Below are positions 47,190 through 60,444 of a stretch of 64,000 nt of DNA, one piece after another (position 1 is the first letter of the stretch; each line of letters opens with the position of its first letter). Below the pieces are notes generated by a model. That model worked only from the letters and a program-made list of their open reading frames with translations. It made no database searches and was not told where the DNA came from. The DNA comes from Antedon bifida (Eukaryota; Echinodermata; Crinoidea; Comatulida; Antedonidae), in NCBI GenBank assembly GCA_963402885.1, contig OY727094.1, forward strand, positions 11,410,501 to 11,474,500, given 5' to 3'. The position numbers and the translations under genes are program-made.

Positions 47190-47235
47190 TGATACCGGAC
47201 CGACAGACAGACCGACAGACAGACCGACCGACATA
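47190..47235. repeat. CCGACAGACAGA microsatellite
   Basis: Short run of GACAGACAGACC units, about 45 bp. Confidence 0.85.
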
Positions 47236-47259
47236 GTGAACTATAGAGTCGCGTCCACG

Positions 47260-48030
47260 CGACTAAAAACGGAACGGCATGTGATATTGAATGGCAAAGA
47301 TGTACTATTCGGTGTGTTGATTTGACAAAATAAATCTTAACTTGGGCCTTCTATATTATTTCTATATATAAGTTCTCAAGAAAATTATATATACAGGTAG
47401 ATTCATGGTAGATAATAGAACAATTAGTATGTAGCAACCTCAACTACTGTCTCATCGGATTTGAAATAACAGAAGGGACATAGTTAATTTAACTTTATAA
47501 TTTTATACTGTATTAGTTTTGACATAACTAGCGATGTTTCGATCTTGGTACGAATCGCACGCAATCACAGTAATGTCCATATATGGGCTATAGGCTTAAC
47601 AAAAACAATGTAATCCACTAATTCTATTTAAAATACAGTCTATTGTTCCGGATGCCCTAATTCAGTAAAATCGTATTGTACAGTACACATTACTACACGC
47701 TTTTTTCGTTGAAATTTCATAAATATGAGTATTCTAATAAACAATATGAATAAATTATACTGCAAACAATGACAAATGAATTTTTTAATCTTAAAGAGAG
47801 GACATTCTATTTGCAATTAACATATAATTACATTACTATCTGGTTTGCCATACAATAAACATAATACTGCATTGCGGTGGGTTCGTCGTAGCACATATTA
47901 CTGTATTATTGTTCATCTATTTTATTTGGAGAAATAGCAAACACATAATTGTCCGAATATAATACTGACAATGATTGAAAAAACAGACACACGTCACGCA
48001 CACAAAATAAAATTGCATAAAAAAAGTCTT
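47260..48030. other. AT-rich intergenic DNA
   Basis: Nothing recognised. Confidence 0.4.
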
Positions 48031-48034
48031 AATG

Positions 48035-48265
48035 GTCTTTTACACGTGCATTGGTTCTGGCGCGCGCCGGCGTGGCATATAAATCACGTCTCAATATTCC
48101 GTTTACACGAGTAAAAAGATCATTCTACGCATGCTCCACTGTTTCTGAGTGTGCGCAGATTATCTTTTTACTCGATAGGCGCGTAGAGACACGTGTCACG
48201 TTTTGACAACGAAAAATCGCTAACCTGAACTGGAGCCCGATCGGAACAGGCGTAAAAGACCCGTT
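48035..48265. mobile_element. GGTCTTTTACACG MITE, relative of 44467-44636
   Basis: The left end AATGGTCTTTTACACGTGCA and right end CAGGCGTAAAAGACCCG are inverted. The interior has GAGTAAAAAGAT and ATCTTTTTACTCG forming a second inner stem. Confidence 0.65.
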
Positions 48266-48699
48266 GTACAATAGTACATTATCTATAAATACAAATTATT
48301 TTTTGGTAAAATATCATTAATTTTTTTCCTGGAGAATAGCACCTATGTTTAAAATCTATTCTAATGTTTAATACTTTCATTTAATTTGTTTTAATTTCAT
48401 TTTTCAGTATTTATACAAATTTACATAATCAAGGTAAAAAATTAGATTCACATGTTGACATATATAGTGCATGCTTTTTAACCTGCACTTCGTTAAAAAA
48501 AATACTAGTTACAGAGTACTGTATTACTAATAACAATTTATCACGGAAACAAAACAGAAACTACAAAAAACCACAAATCATAAACACATCATAATTACAA
48601 TATCTACAGCCTCATCAATACAAAACAGTTTTAAAAACAATTTAAAAATACATTATAAAACGACAGTACTGACATTACTAGTACTTTTGATATATGTAC

Positions 48700-49695
48700 A
48701 ACCAGTCTGTAAAATGCAACCATTATAGAATGCATCCAGTGTGCAATGAAAACATTATGCAATGCAATTGTTATTGAATGTAATAATTATGTGATGCAAC
48801 ACATTCTGTAATATAACAATTATATAATTTAACCATTTTTGTAATGAAAACATTACAGAATATAACTATTCAGGTTTGCAACTACTATACAATGCAACCA
48901 TTATGGAATGCAACCATTCAGGTTATCAACTACTATACAATGCAACCATTATGGAATTCAACCATTCAGGTTTGCAACCACTACGAAATGCAACCACTAT
49001 GGAATGCAACCATTATGGAATGCAAGAATTCAGGTTTATCAACCCCTATGGAATGCAAGAATTCAGGTTTATCAACCCCTATGGAATGCAACCATTCAGG
49101 TTTGCAACCACTATAAAACGCAACCATTATGGAATGCAAGAATTCAGGTTTGCAACCACTATAGAATGCAACCCCTATGGAATGCAACCATTCAGGTTTG
49201 CAACCACTATGGAATGCAACCAAGATAGAATGCAAGAATTAAGGTTTATCAACCCCTATGGAATGCAACCATTCAGGTTTGCTACCACTATGGAATACAA
49301 CCATTATAGAATGCAAGAATTCAGGTTTGCAACCACTATGGAATACAACCATTATAGAATGCAAGAATTCAGGTTTGCAACCACTATGGAATACAACCAT
49401 TATAGAATGCAACCATTCAGGTTTGCAACCACTATGGAATACAACCATTATAGAATGCAAGAATTCAGGTTTGCAACCACAATAGAATGCAACCATCATA
49501 GTACACAACCATTCAGTTTGCAACCATTTTGCAATGCAACCTTCAGGGTTGCCACCAGTATAGAATGTAACCTTCAGGTTTGCAACCACTATAGAATGCA
49601 ACCATTATAGAACACAACCAATCAGTTTGCAACCATTTTGCAATGCAACCTTCAGGTTTGCAACCACTATAGAATGCAACCATTATAGAACGCAA
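48700..49695. repeat. About 32-bp minisatellite, CCATTCAGGTTTGCAACCACTATGG type
   Basis: About 30 diverged units built from TATGGAATGCAACCATT and CAGGTTTGCAACCAC modules, alternating with a GAATTCAGGTTTATCAACCCC variant. Open frames appear on both strands because stops are rare in the unit, and they are not genes. The array lies about 190 bp beyond the proposed CCDC62-like stop and may be part of its 3' UTR. Confidence 0.92.
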
Positions 49696-49882
49696 TCAAA
49701 ATACTGCAGTTACAGTAAAATGTCCCAATGTTATAAATTTGTCTTTGAGATTTAAAAGGTCTTCAAAACTTCAAAGTGGATTCAACTCAAGAATGAACGT
49801 CCCAGATGGTTTGCAGTGTTGTAAGTACTGTTCCCATTGAGGACAGTGGACACATGGAGGAAAAAGGTAAGATATTCTCAGA

Positions 49883-52800
49883 TCAACTTGGGCTGACACT
49901 CTATAACATAAATAAATAATGTATTATCATATGATATACTACTATTATTATCATCATATGTTATACTACATATATAATAGTAAAATTGCTTTTGCTGAAA
50001 GTACAAAAATAATGTTTTATATAATATCAAAATGATGAGTACTTTATTTCCAGCATATGGAAAAAATATAATAATTAATTAATAAATTTATCTTCAGCAG
50101 ACATCACAGGCTCAATAACTAGAAGTCAGGGAAGTTAGAATTAGCTTTTTTTGAGCCCTATAATTTGTCACCTCACTCCAAGCATTAATATAACCAATAC
50201 ACATCAAAGTTATCAAAGTTTAAACAGACCTTTCTGGATGGAAAATATGGAGGTAGAGTCGTCTGCTCTAGACTTTGAACCATTTGTCTGGATTCTGTTA
50301 GAAGGCGATGAAGTTTACTTGTTGGTGATCCGTTCATCTATAAATAAAGCAAAAGAAGAAAATAGAGAAATCCCTCATTTCAAGAGGGAGGGATGGGAAG
50401 ATGTTCAGAAGGACACTGCGTTGAATACAAAAAATAACTTTGGGAGAAGGTGGGGGTTACTATGGCGCTTCAAACACTATGTGCTCTTTAAATGCAAGAA
50501 ATTATTATTAGAAAATCATCATTGTTAATGATTCGATGGAAACTATTTTAATGTGCTTATTATTATTTCTATAATCACTCAATGAAAGCAATTAAACTTC
50601 ACTTTCACCAAAGCAATAAACTACTTAAAAGGTTTTTGATCATTATCCGCCGCCATCTTGGATCCAACATAGTGGGCAAAATGGCATCTAAATTCACAAT
50701 TTTCCCTACTTTTACGTTTTTTTTTTCAAATTTTCCTATTGCACGCATGCATACACATGGGGTATCAAAATGACTGCAATGGAAGGTTATAAACTGCAGT
50801 TATATCACCTCTGGGTTTGTGTTATCAAAGTGATCAGAATTTGTACTGTGAAGGTTTTAAATTACATTTGAAACCGTCCTGGAGACGAGGAGGAGATCGG
50901 GGTACCCACCATGGGGCAAGCATCTTTTCTAGTACTGTATGTAATCAATTTCAAAAGTAACATAGCATACATGCAGTAGTTTTTAGTTGGAAGTTTTTGA
51001 TTTGCTATGAACGACAATAAATGACCAACCTAGGTCAGGTCAATTGATGTGTCGTTAGTCATCGTCTGGACCTAGAAACCATCAAACCTGTGTTGAGGTG
51101 AGGAGCAAAGGCACATGTACCAATAACTCTGCATGGGCACAATGACCTAACATAATGTAGTTTAGAAAGCTCCCATTACCTCAGACTGGACAGAGAGTAG
51201 ATCATCTGTATCGCCACTACTATTTGCCTTTTCTGGAGTGTTTTGAAGGCTGCTACTAATACTAGGACTAGCATGTTCACTGTTTGAAATCCTACTGGAT
51301 GAATGTTTAGATGGTGAGGTAGATGGTGATACATCATCTTTCAACCTGAAAATATATATTCAAATATTACTCGAATTTCTTTTCCAATTCTACATATTCC
51401 ATAGCTTTAAAGCACGGAGATATTTACTTTTCTTGCTAGCAACAACAAGAAGTTCACCTGCCCACGAAATTGAGATTATGTAGTGATTGTGTATCCTTGC
51501 TATATGATTGGTTGATTTCATATGTGCCATGCATTTTAATGATTGAAGGTACTATTGCATACGCAGCTTTTTGTAAAAAAATTGATACGTTATTTAATGC
51601 AATAGGCATGAATATTGTGACACGAAACCCGTTTCTAGAACTGCTACTGCGGCCAAAAATCAATGTTTGTTATAAAACAAATAGGGAGGTTTCGATTTAC
51701 AGAGACCTAACTAGGTCAGGTCAATCGATGTGTGTGGTCGGTCTTTGCAAATCAAAAGCTCACTATTAATGAATGTCTTGTATTTTTGTTGAATGGCTAG
51801 AACATTTTCATTCATTTAAAACCTGTTCTATTGAACTTAACAGTCAACTCATAAAATATTCTCACCATAAAACTCATAAACATTCATTACTTGTATAATA
51901 AACCACTAGTATTTTTCAATTACAACAATTCTACAAAAACATCTTTTAACATTTTTCATTATATTTAGCTTACAAAGATATGGTTAACTTACGGTGATAT
52001 TTTAAAAGAGTTACTTTGCTGCTTCAGTAATTCTTGTTTACTGTCCAGATTTAGCTGTAAGAGGGCGACATCTCGTTGTTGTCTTTCATATATTTGTCGT
52101 AAATTAGTAAGCTCAGAATCAGTGCGTTCTTGCTTGGATCGTTGCAATTCCAAAAGCTGGTCTTTGCGTTTATCTCGTTCAACTAAAATGGAAATGAGAA
52201 ATTATTTATTTTCCACACACAAAATTTAATGAACTACAAGCCTGTTTTCCAATAGGTGAATATTTTGCGGGATTTTCTTTTTATGTCACAAAAAGTAGTC
52301 AACGTTTGGCTAAAACAAACAGGTTTTAATTAATACACACATTTTATAAACTTAAAATATAAGAATATGAACGGCGCGGTAATGGTGGTAGGAAGGCAGA
52401 AAGGAAAAAGTTAAATTTTTCTGAAATGTTTTACCCCAGAGAGTGAAAAAATGTTTTCTTTAGTCAGAAAGTGAATCTTAGTTTAAATGTAGTTTAATTT
52501 TTGGTTGAATTAAAAATGTATGCAAACAAGAAAAATTACTTTTTCAATCATGTGGAAAAAATGGCAAAAGGTTTCCTACTTTTTAGGAGTTTTATCAGAT
52601 AATCTATATTGTTTTGTAACATGAGCACAGTGCTGATTTTGCCATTTCCCCTGTTATTCCTTTTTAAAAAATAAAAATCCAAAGGCAAAACACTGAAAAT
52701 GACAAATAAGCAAAAAGCTAAATAAAAAAAAAATTTTTATAAAATGTATTTTGTTTAAAAAAAAAAATTTTCCTCCTCTTTTATTGCTCATTCTGATAAC

Positions 52801-55800
52801 CTCACCAAAATGCAGATTCTAAAATTTGTAATAAATTAAAACAATATACCTGTAAGAGCCATGTCTCGTTTCATTGCATCATATTCCTCTTTCATTTGAT
52901 TCATTTCTGTATTTTGTTCTTCATTTATTTTCATCTGCTCTTGCAATTTATCTAGGATAAATTAAATTTAAATATTTGTTTGGAATATGACGCAAGCAAG
53001 TTTGAACAAGGGCATTATAGCTTATAAAGCTCTGTCTATACTATAAAACTTTATGTGCCAAGAAAAAATGTGATGTACCCTGATGGACATAATGATGTCA
53101 TATCACTACCATATTTGGGCATATCACTACCATATTTGGGCATATCACAATTGATTAAGAAACTCAATATATATTTGTGAAACTGCATTCTCATTGTGTT
53201 TTTATAGTTAGCATCATGTTGTAGTTAGCGAAAGTTGTAGAAAAACTTCCAAAGTTTTGGAAAATGTTTGCTTAGTTTTAGGAGAGTTTATGGTTGAATA
53301 GTTTTTCTTTTGTTAACTTTGCAAGAGATTTAGGTTGCCAGTTTTGGGATAGTTTTATTTCTGGGACAGGTTTGAGAATTGTTTTTTTTTTAGAGAGAGA
53401 GGTGATAAGGTAAAACAAAGTATCTAACTCATTATTAATGCAATTACCTTGGAGTTTTTCTCTTTCAGCATCAGATTCAATCAATTTTTCTTTCCAAAGT
53501 TCAAGTCCTTGTTTGGCATCTTCTTCTGACTTTCGCAGTTGCTAAAAAATAAATGGAAAAAATACTTAACACTACTTTGATAAATAAACATTATTAAACA
53601 ATCGTTAAATTATTATTACATATTAATTCTTTCCTAGATACATTACTGTTTGATTTTTATTTTTAAGTCGGATTTCATCTAAATCTATGTCTTTTAAGGT
53701 CCAGACACACACCTTCTTTAATGATTTATATCGTATAAGTCAAAGTCGCAAATCATGCAGCAACGACATGCCAAAAAAGCTGACGAAACGTATGCAATTA
53801 GATAAAAACGATATGGGTGATAATGTCGGATCTTTTCTGAAGCCCTGTAACGCGCGTTTAGCGTTGAGCGTTGAGCGGTGTTTTGTGGGTACCAGGCAAA
53901 TCAAAACTCCTTGAAACGACAACAAGCTGCATCCTTACCACCAACAGTCACTTGACTTCCAGTGATCTATTTTCAGTCATCTATGTAAATCAGTCTCTGA
54001 ATCAGTTTATCAATGTATCATACATGCAACATCATTGTCAGTAACGACGGACAACACATATATTATATACCTGAGTGTATCCTTGCCGTATAATATTCAT
54101 TGAATAAAACAAATCTTACAACTCAAAATATTTTCCCCATTGGCAACTTATAAAAATGATTAGTATAATGTTAACCTACCTTGTATGCTGCATCTAATTT
54201 CTTCAGTTTGCCTGTTAGATCATTCAAATGAGTGGAGACTTCAATAAGATCTTTGTCCTAGATTGATAACATAGATCATAATAAAACACAAAATACCAAT
54301 GCCTCTATCTCAGTAAAACTATTGTGGACGTCGTTATGAGGAGTAGCTTGAGATGGATGGGAAATGTTCTCAGAAAAGATGAATCAGAAAGAGAGCATGA
54401 CATCTGGAAGCAGATGGTAGAAGAGCAAGAGAATATGGCGAAAGATGACATGGAAGGTCGACAAAGCATGAAGATCGGTTTAGAGGAACATGATGGAGGA
54501 AGCGGTATAGAAGCATGGACTAAGTGACAGTCAGTGCACCCTTGGGGAGTGAAAACAATGACTTTTAATAAAATATGAATACGTTATTCAAAATCATATA
54601 CGCCATTCAGTTAAGCTAAATTTTACATATGTTGCAGTATATAAATTAAAATGTTAGTGTTTCATTCAACTAAATAGGTGTTACGAATTAAAAGATATTT
54701 ACTATATAATTTCAATATAAAATTTAATGACAAAAAGAGAGATCGACGTTTCGGTACCATCATTGTATTCACTTGATCTTGAAAATGGTTCTACGATGGT
54801 ACCCAAACGTCGATCTCTCTTTTTGTCATTAAATTTTATACTGAAATTAAATAGGTGTTTCTAAAATTAAGAGGTGGGTTGGGCAGGAGCTGAATTCACC
54901 ATTAACACATAATTCTGGTAAAACCAGGCTTAAAGATTTCTTAATGTTATTTGGCTTCGTATCTATTAATTGTTTACTGATAATCTGTATTAGGAGGTGA
55001 AGGATGCTGGCTATAAATGGACAGAGGTGGAAGGAATTGCCCAGAAGCGTGTGAGATGGAGACGTGTAGTTGATGGCCTATGCACTGCTAGGTGTAACAA
55101 GGCTTAAGTAAGTAATCTGTATTAACAAGTTTTTAAAAAATGAAGCGTGTACACTAGAAATTTACAGTACTGTACCACTTAAGGGAAATTCTAAAATATT
55201 TATTGACTGGAGTGAAACATTTTAGTATAGTATAGTACCTGCTTGTACAAAATACCTGTCATTTCAGCATATCGCAATGCTTATGTAATAGTTTGCAAGT
55301 TCAGTTTAGAGAGCTTATTTAGCAATGACATATTTTCAACAGGAATGCTTATTACAGTACAAATACTGTAAAGGGTATCACATACTTTGAGTTTTATTAT
55401 TGTTGTTAGTTCCTCTTCTTTGGCTTCAAGTTGTCCAATCCTTGCAGAAAAATCTTGGACTGCTTCATACAAATCATTGTTTTTATCCTGATTATAGAAA
55501 ATTGTATCAAAATATTAATTCTTATTATTAATTTTAAGGAATGTACTGTATGTAACATTATAATCTCAGCATGAGTCAGGCTTGTGACTAGTTGATGTTA
55601 CTTTTATACATGTAAATTTAGAGTTGCTGTTGTCTTGTTATTTCCTAATGATAAACATACCCCACCCCTTCCTCGCCAACCCGGCCTAAACTGGAACGAA
55701 ACGCACCAGTCAAATAGATCTAATTTTACGTTTTACAATGTTGGGACCTCAGATTTGTAATTCTAGGCATGAAACCAGAACTTTGTTTTTGAGTTTTCAA

Positions 55801-58800
55801 GAAATTGGGGAAAAAACGTAATATTTTAGGTGTGTGACGCAAGTGCTTTGGCAAAAATGGGTGAAACTCATACCAAGTCCATGAGATTTGATGTGCATGT
55901 ATTTTCACATATTGTCATATATTCAATTTAATCTTTACCTCTAAATCTTGTACAGTCATAGATGTACTACTAGCCTTCTCGGACATCTGCTCCAGCTGTT
56001 TCTGAGTTGTTTCCAGAGCACATGTCTTGGAGTGGTCTTGAGTTTCCAGCACTTTAAGTCGAGTTGTTAAGCCCTTGAGATGTTCATTTTTATCCCGTAA
56101 TTCTCCTAAATGAAAAAGTATAGTAGAAGAAACTTACTACTTTGTTGACAATTGCAAACCTTAAAGGTGCTCCAAAAAAATGGAAATAGCAAAATTATTA
56201 ATGTTCAGACCTCCCAACTTGCAAAATTAAATATCTGGAGGGTTTATTAAACTATAGAGGGTGCTATATTGCTACATCCACCATAGAGTGTGCTATGAAA
56301 AACCTAAACATATTGGCATCTATAATGCGGGCCAAAGGCGAAAAAAGGGGTTGGCAACTCATTAATTCAAATTAAACAACGCATAAATGGATTAAAAAAC
56401 ATTATACGGACCGATATTAGTATATATTAGTATATATTCTCAATATCTGGAGTAATAGAAATTATAATTGAATATATATCGGAAGATTTTTTGGGTTTAT
56501 CCAAAATATCAGGAGAGCAGGAGATGACTCAAAATATCTACAGACTCCCGCCATTATTAGGAGAGTTGGGAGGTCTGTATGTCAGAAAGGTGATCAGTTA
56601 TTTCTTTTATAATAAATAGTATGTATGTGACAGACATAGAAGCGAAAAGCATATTCCTAAAAGCCAAACCTGACAACAATTTTATAATATCTGCTGCATG
56701 CATTAGAAGTAAAAGAAAATCAAAAGATGTGTAACGTTAAATTTGAAGCGTTTTGTACCTTCAAACCTATTGCATTTCTGCTCCAAAGCCAGTACTTTCT
56801 GTCTGTCATGTTCCCAAGCCTTTAATTGTTTTTGATGAGAAGCAACCATTTCGTTTAGCTCTCGGTCACGGTCTTGCAACTCGCTTATCATCAGCTGCAA
56901 CTCCTTCCTCTGTTTTTGAACAGTGCTCATTTCAATGTCCGAGACATAATTCTATTTAAAAAAGGTATTTATTGTATTGAGCATTTTTTTTTCTCTGTTT
57001 TGTGGCGCAAACACCACTTTTATTCACATTCATATTATCTCAAGTCATTACATAAAATCATGTTAATTTCTTTTTGCTTTGTTACAGTGTACCTTGTGTT
57101 TCTTTTTTTACTATTATTTTACATACAGTAGCACAGCCAGCCTTACACAGTTTATCAATAAAATAACATAAAATTCACTTGTTCCGGGAAAGATTGCTTA
57201 TTAGACACACGCTCGACTGCTGTTTCGAGCACCGAACAGCTAGAAACCTTGGTAAACAAGCTTTTCGTAGGTACATTGTAAACTTGCGTGATACATCCTC
57301 CATATGTATACTTGCGTGATAAATCTTCCACGCATTTAAATCACCTACGAAGTTGTTAATTTACGTGTAAATCTGTTATTCTACGATAAATTACACCAAC
57401 TAATCAAATTGTTCAACAGTTATACCTTGTGTACGTATGATGACCACCATCTAATGTGTCCATTAATTACAGACCAGTACAATAATATTGAATAATTTAT
57501 TTCCTCTTACAGAAAACTGTCTACACCTAGATATTTTGGAGAAAAATTCCCTATTTTTTTTGACAAGAAGCCCATTGATTAATTGGTTACCTCAAAATGT
57601 ACTCGAAGACATTGCACTTAATTTTCCGGCACAATGGACGTATTGCTGTTTAAATAACTAGCAAACAGGATCAGGCCTAGAGATAGCTTGCACATTTCTT
57701 GTTCCTCAACAATAAAGAACTTTTTAACTATTTTAAAGCAGCATGTTCAGCCAATTTTGGGTGTTGAAATTCACTTCTAATGCCCTCCTTTTGAAAAAAT
57801 GCTATTAGAACCAATACGGTAAATGGGTGAACCTGTGGTATCTGTAACTTACCTGTTTGGATGGTGATTTATAAACTCTTGATGATGAAGAAGTATGAAT
57901 TCGAGATGAGCTAGTTCTACCAGCACCAGGACTTGATCCACTTCGTTTTAAAAGTGGAGAGGGAGGAAGATCAAATGGTGGATGTGTTGTGCTACCAAGA
58001 GAGCTAGAAGAATAGTCAATATTCACTTTAGCATTGGGTGTACTGTGGTATGGTTGTTGGACGCTCACATCTGTAAAATCAATAAATAAGAAAATGAATA
58101 TATACTAAATGTACACCAACAGAACTGTAGAAAATATGTGTCACTTCTCCTACAGAAAATTTGAAAAGAATATAATCCCTTGCATCGAGGCCTAGGGCTA
58201 TGTTAATATAATACTTTAAACATTTAAGCTGGATTGGTAAGCATTTAGAAAAGTCCAGGGAATACCAACTACCTTTATGCCTAGCCTTCGTAGACTATGA
58301 GAAAGCTTTAGATTCAATATAAACAAATGCAGTAATCCGAGGCATAGAACCTTAATACATCAAAATTATCAAAGAAATCTATACCGATGCCACAGCAATG
58401 ATACAACTTCACCAAGACAGTGAAACCATTTTCATCAGAAGGGGAGTGCGTCAAGGTGACACCATATCACCCAAACTATTCGCAGCAGCTCTAGAGGAAA
58501 TCTTAAAAATGTGGAATGGGAAAATAAAGTGTATAAACATAAATGGAAGCAAACTTAGTCACCTTCGCTTTGCTGACGATATCGTTGTCATTTTAAATAC
58601 AGCTACTGAGATGGAGGAGATGTTGGCTGAGCTTGGCACAGAGAGTAGAAAAGTGGGTATGAAAATGAACATATCGAAAACAAAGTCATGTTTAATAGAT
58701 ACACCAACCAAAAGGAAATAAAGATATGAAGTGAAAAGCTGGAACAAGTTTCAAAATACATATACCTGGGTCAGGAAATACAGTACATCCTGATGGTGAC

Positions 58801-59650
58801 CAAACACAAGATCAAAAGAAGAATGCAATCGGGTTGGGCATCTTTCAGTAACCATAAGAACATTTTAACAAATAAAAACATACCTAACTGCCTTAAGAGG
58901 AAGCTGTTCAATCAATGCATTCTGCCGGCTATGACATATGGAAGTGAAACATAGGCATGGAATAAGGAAAAGAAAGTGGGGTAGACCTCATTCAAGATGG
59001 AGGGATGTGCTCATTAGACAGACCGGTACCACAGCATGGCCAAGATTTGCAAAAGATAGGAACAAAACTGGCATCAATTGGGAGAGGCCTATGTCCAGCA
59101 GTGGGACGATATGGGCCGAAGAAAGAAAAGAGGCCCTTATTTACACACGGAACTCAACTCTACTGAAAGGAACTAGTTGCGCGAGAGTGCTTATGTGGAC
59201 ATTTTGAGCAACTGAACAGAAATAAACGGAACCAGTGTGCGAGTGCTTATGTCGACACTAGAACTGATTATACCTAGTTGTGGTTACCAACGGCACACAA
59301 TTCATAGTATTGGAACCAGTATATGTGAGCGCATTTACAGTAAAATTTCCCATTACCCATTTTTTTAGTTCCTTTCAATTCAGACATAGAACATGGGCAA
59401 CTGAAAGCAACTAAGCTTATGTCGACAGTCAGTTGAGTTCAGTTGCTCGGATCGCTTATAATTTATATCGACACAGATGCGTTAAGTTCCATGTCGATAT
59501 AAGAGGGCACCTTTACAATAAATTTAAAAAATCTACATTAAGTGTTATTGTTATACCTCTTCCATTTATCTGCTTCATTCCATTTCGCTGACCTCTTCCG
59601 TAGTAACTATGGTAATTGTTGCTCTCTGCTGAAGTGTTTCTTGATTCCAT
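49883..59650 (-). CDS. CCDC62: CCDC62-like coiled-coil protein
   Basis: Coding exons: 59650-59557, 58070-57853, 56951-56759, 56105-55939, 55487-55386, 54257-54180, 53541-53448, 52951-52850, 52182-51993, 51345-51180, 50337-50230 and tentatively 49900-49883. They give 1530 nt, 509 residues, with continuous phase throughout. The N-terminal third is Ser/Gly-rich and disordered. Coiled coil then runs from exon 3 to exon 9. Segments matching vertebrate CCDC62 are QKQRKELQLMISELQDRDRE, LTTIIKLKDKD, QERTDSELTNLRQIY and, near the C-terminus, SPTSKLHRLLTESRQMV. Vertebrate CCDC62 (about 680 residues) was reported as an oestrogen-receptor coactivator and is needed for sperm development in mice. The exon 11 donor is GTCTG, weaker than the others, and the six-codon last exon is the least certain part. 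An upstream non-coding exon is implied by the acceptor at 59667. Confidence 0.87.
50340..51175 (-). other. CCDC62-like intron
   Basis: No exon seen. A CTAGGTCAGGTCAATTGATGTG word at 51028-51050 recurs at 51710-51732, probably a short dispersed repeat. The 50151-50528 plus-strand frame covers exon 11 in antisense and is a shadow. Confidence 0.5.
53028..53150. mobile_element. CTGTCTACACTATCAAAC MITE, partial
   Basis: The left end AAAGCTCTGTCTATACTATAAAAC is present. The interior has GATGTCATATCACTACCATA and a duplicated ATATTTGGGCATATCACTACC. The right end is missing. It lies in a CCDC62-like intron. Confidence 0.65.
54320..54540 (+). pseudogene. LINE reverse-transcriptase C-terminal fragment, part 1
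   Basis: The plus frame with SSLRWMGNVLRKDESE resembles the region downstream of the reverse transcriptase in RTE/Jockey-like LINEs (W-x-G-H-V-L-R-type motif). It stops at about 54527. It is antisense to CCDC62, inside an intron. Confidence 0.55.
54705..54853. mobile_element. Foldback element between two LINE fragments
   Basis: Arms of about 55 bp: AATTTAATGACAAAAAGAGA...CGACGTTTCGGTACCATC and its inverse, with a 38-bp centre. One arm has a single-base difference (CGG versus GGG next to TACC). Confidence 0.8.
54990..55107 (+). pseudogene. LINE C-terminal fragment, part 2
   Basis: Encodes EVKDAGYKWTEVEGIAQKR, VRWRRVVDGLC and a stop at 55107. This is the usual C-terminal end of many animal LINE polyproteins (DAGYTW...RVRWR...LC pattern). 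It is probably the continuation of the fragment at 54320, interrupted by the 54.5-54.99 kb insert. Confidence 0.65.
58250..59200 (+). pseudogene. LINE reverse-transcriptase fragment in CCDC62-like intron 1
   Basis: RT motifs are visible: FVDYEKALDS (motif A, about 58287), GVRQGDTISPKLF (about 58445) and LRFADDIV with the catalytic DD (58575-58580). Two stops lie between motif A and the GVRQGD block (about 58319 and 58352). The ORF from 58398 ends at 58721, and a further frame at 58938-59195 gives the RKRKWGRPHSRWRD C-terminal motif after a frame change. It is an RTE/BovB- or Jockey-like copy, inactive, antisense to the gene. Confidence 0.8.
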
Positions 59651-59666
59651 TCTTTTTAAATACTAC

Positions 59667-60440
59667 CTGTAAGAAAAGAAAAAAATAGTAATGAATAAAT
59701 CTTGCAATTAACATTAAATATAATGCCATCACTACAGTCTTTTTACAGTAACATTTTATATAAAAGCCTATCAGGCCCCATCGATCGTACAGTACATTAG
59801 TATGAATCGACATTTGCTATAAAATGCATTAATTGGCGTTTTCGATTGGGGACATTAAGGATGTTCACACTCATGGTTTTTCGGTTTGTTATATACAGTA
59901 ATCATTCCAATGCCATGCGTTAAAACTTTCTGATCATCAGGTCTCAGCAGATAGAACTAAGTATACATTCTTGACAAACGCATGAACGTTTACATCAAAA
60001 AGTTATTTTTTTTGTGTTCATACAGTATAATGTTACTCTTCAAATATACTGATTCGTACTACTTCTAATAGTCAGGCTTAAAGAGGTATTCCGTGTGAAA
60101 TTTGTAAATATCTTTAGTGGGTTAAAATAAACCAGAAAAACGTTGTTGCCCAATCTGTGGAGAGGTTGGGGGGGGGGGGGGGAGCCAAAATATTCAAATA
60201 GCTTATATCTTCGTAATGGCTGGTGTTACATGTTTCATTTTAGTGTCAAATAATTCACAACATACATATTTATATTCACTCTAACACAACATTTTGTCCA
60301 AAAATGGCTGCAACTACCATTTCTGGCATTTTGACATTTGATCTTGTCTTCTTATATCTCTGTAACTAATAATCTAGGAGAGAAAAATTGTAATGCAAAT
60401 TGCTCAAGGCCTATATATTTATAATTGATCTAATGAACTT
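59667..60440 (-). other. 5' intron or upstream region of the CCDC62-like gene
   Basis: No coding exon was recognised upstream of 59666. A G14 run lies at about 60169. The promoter and first exon could not be placed. Confidence 0.4.
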
Positions 60441-60444
60441 TTTT

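Noticed and set aside
48844..49610. Long overlapping open frames on both strands
   Set aside because: All are readings of a minisatellite whose unit lacks stops in several frames.
50582..50773. Short plus-strand ORF in a CCDC62-like intron
   Set aside because: No family resemblance, repeat-like composition and antisense position.
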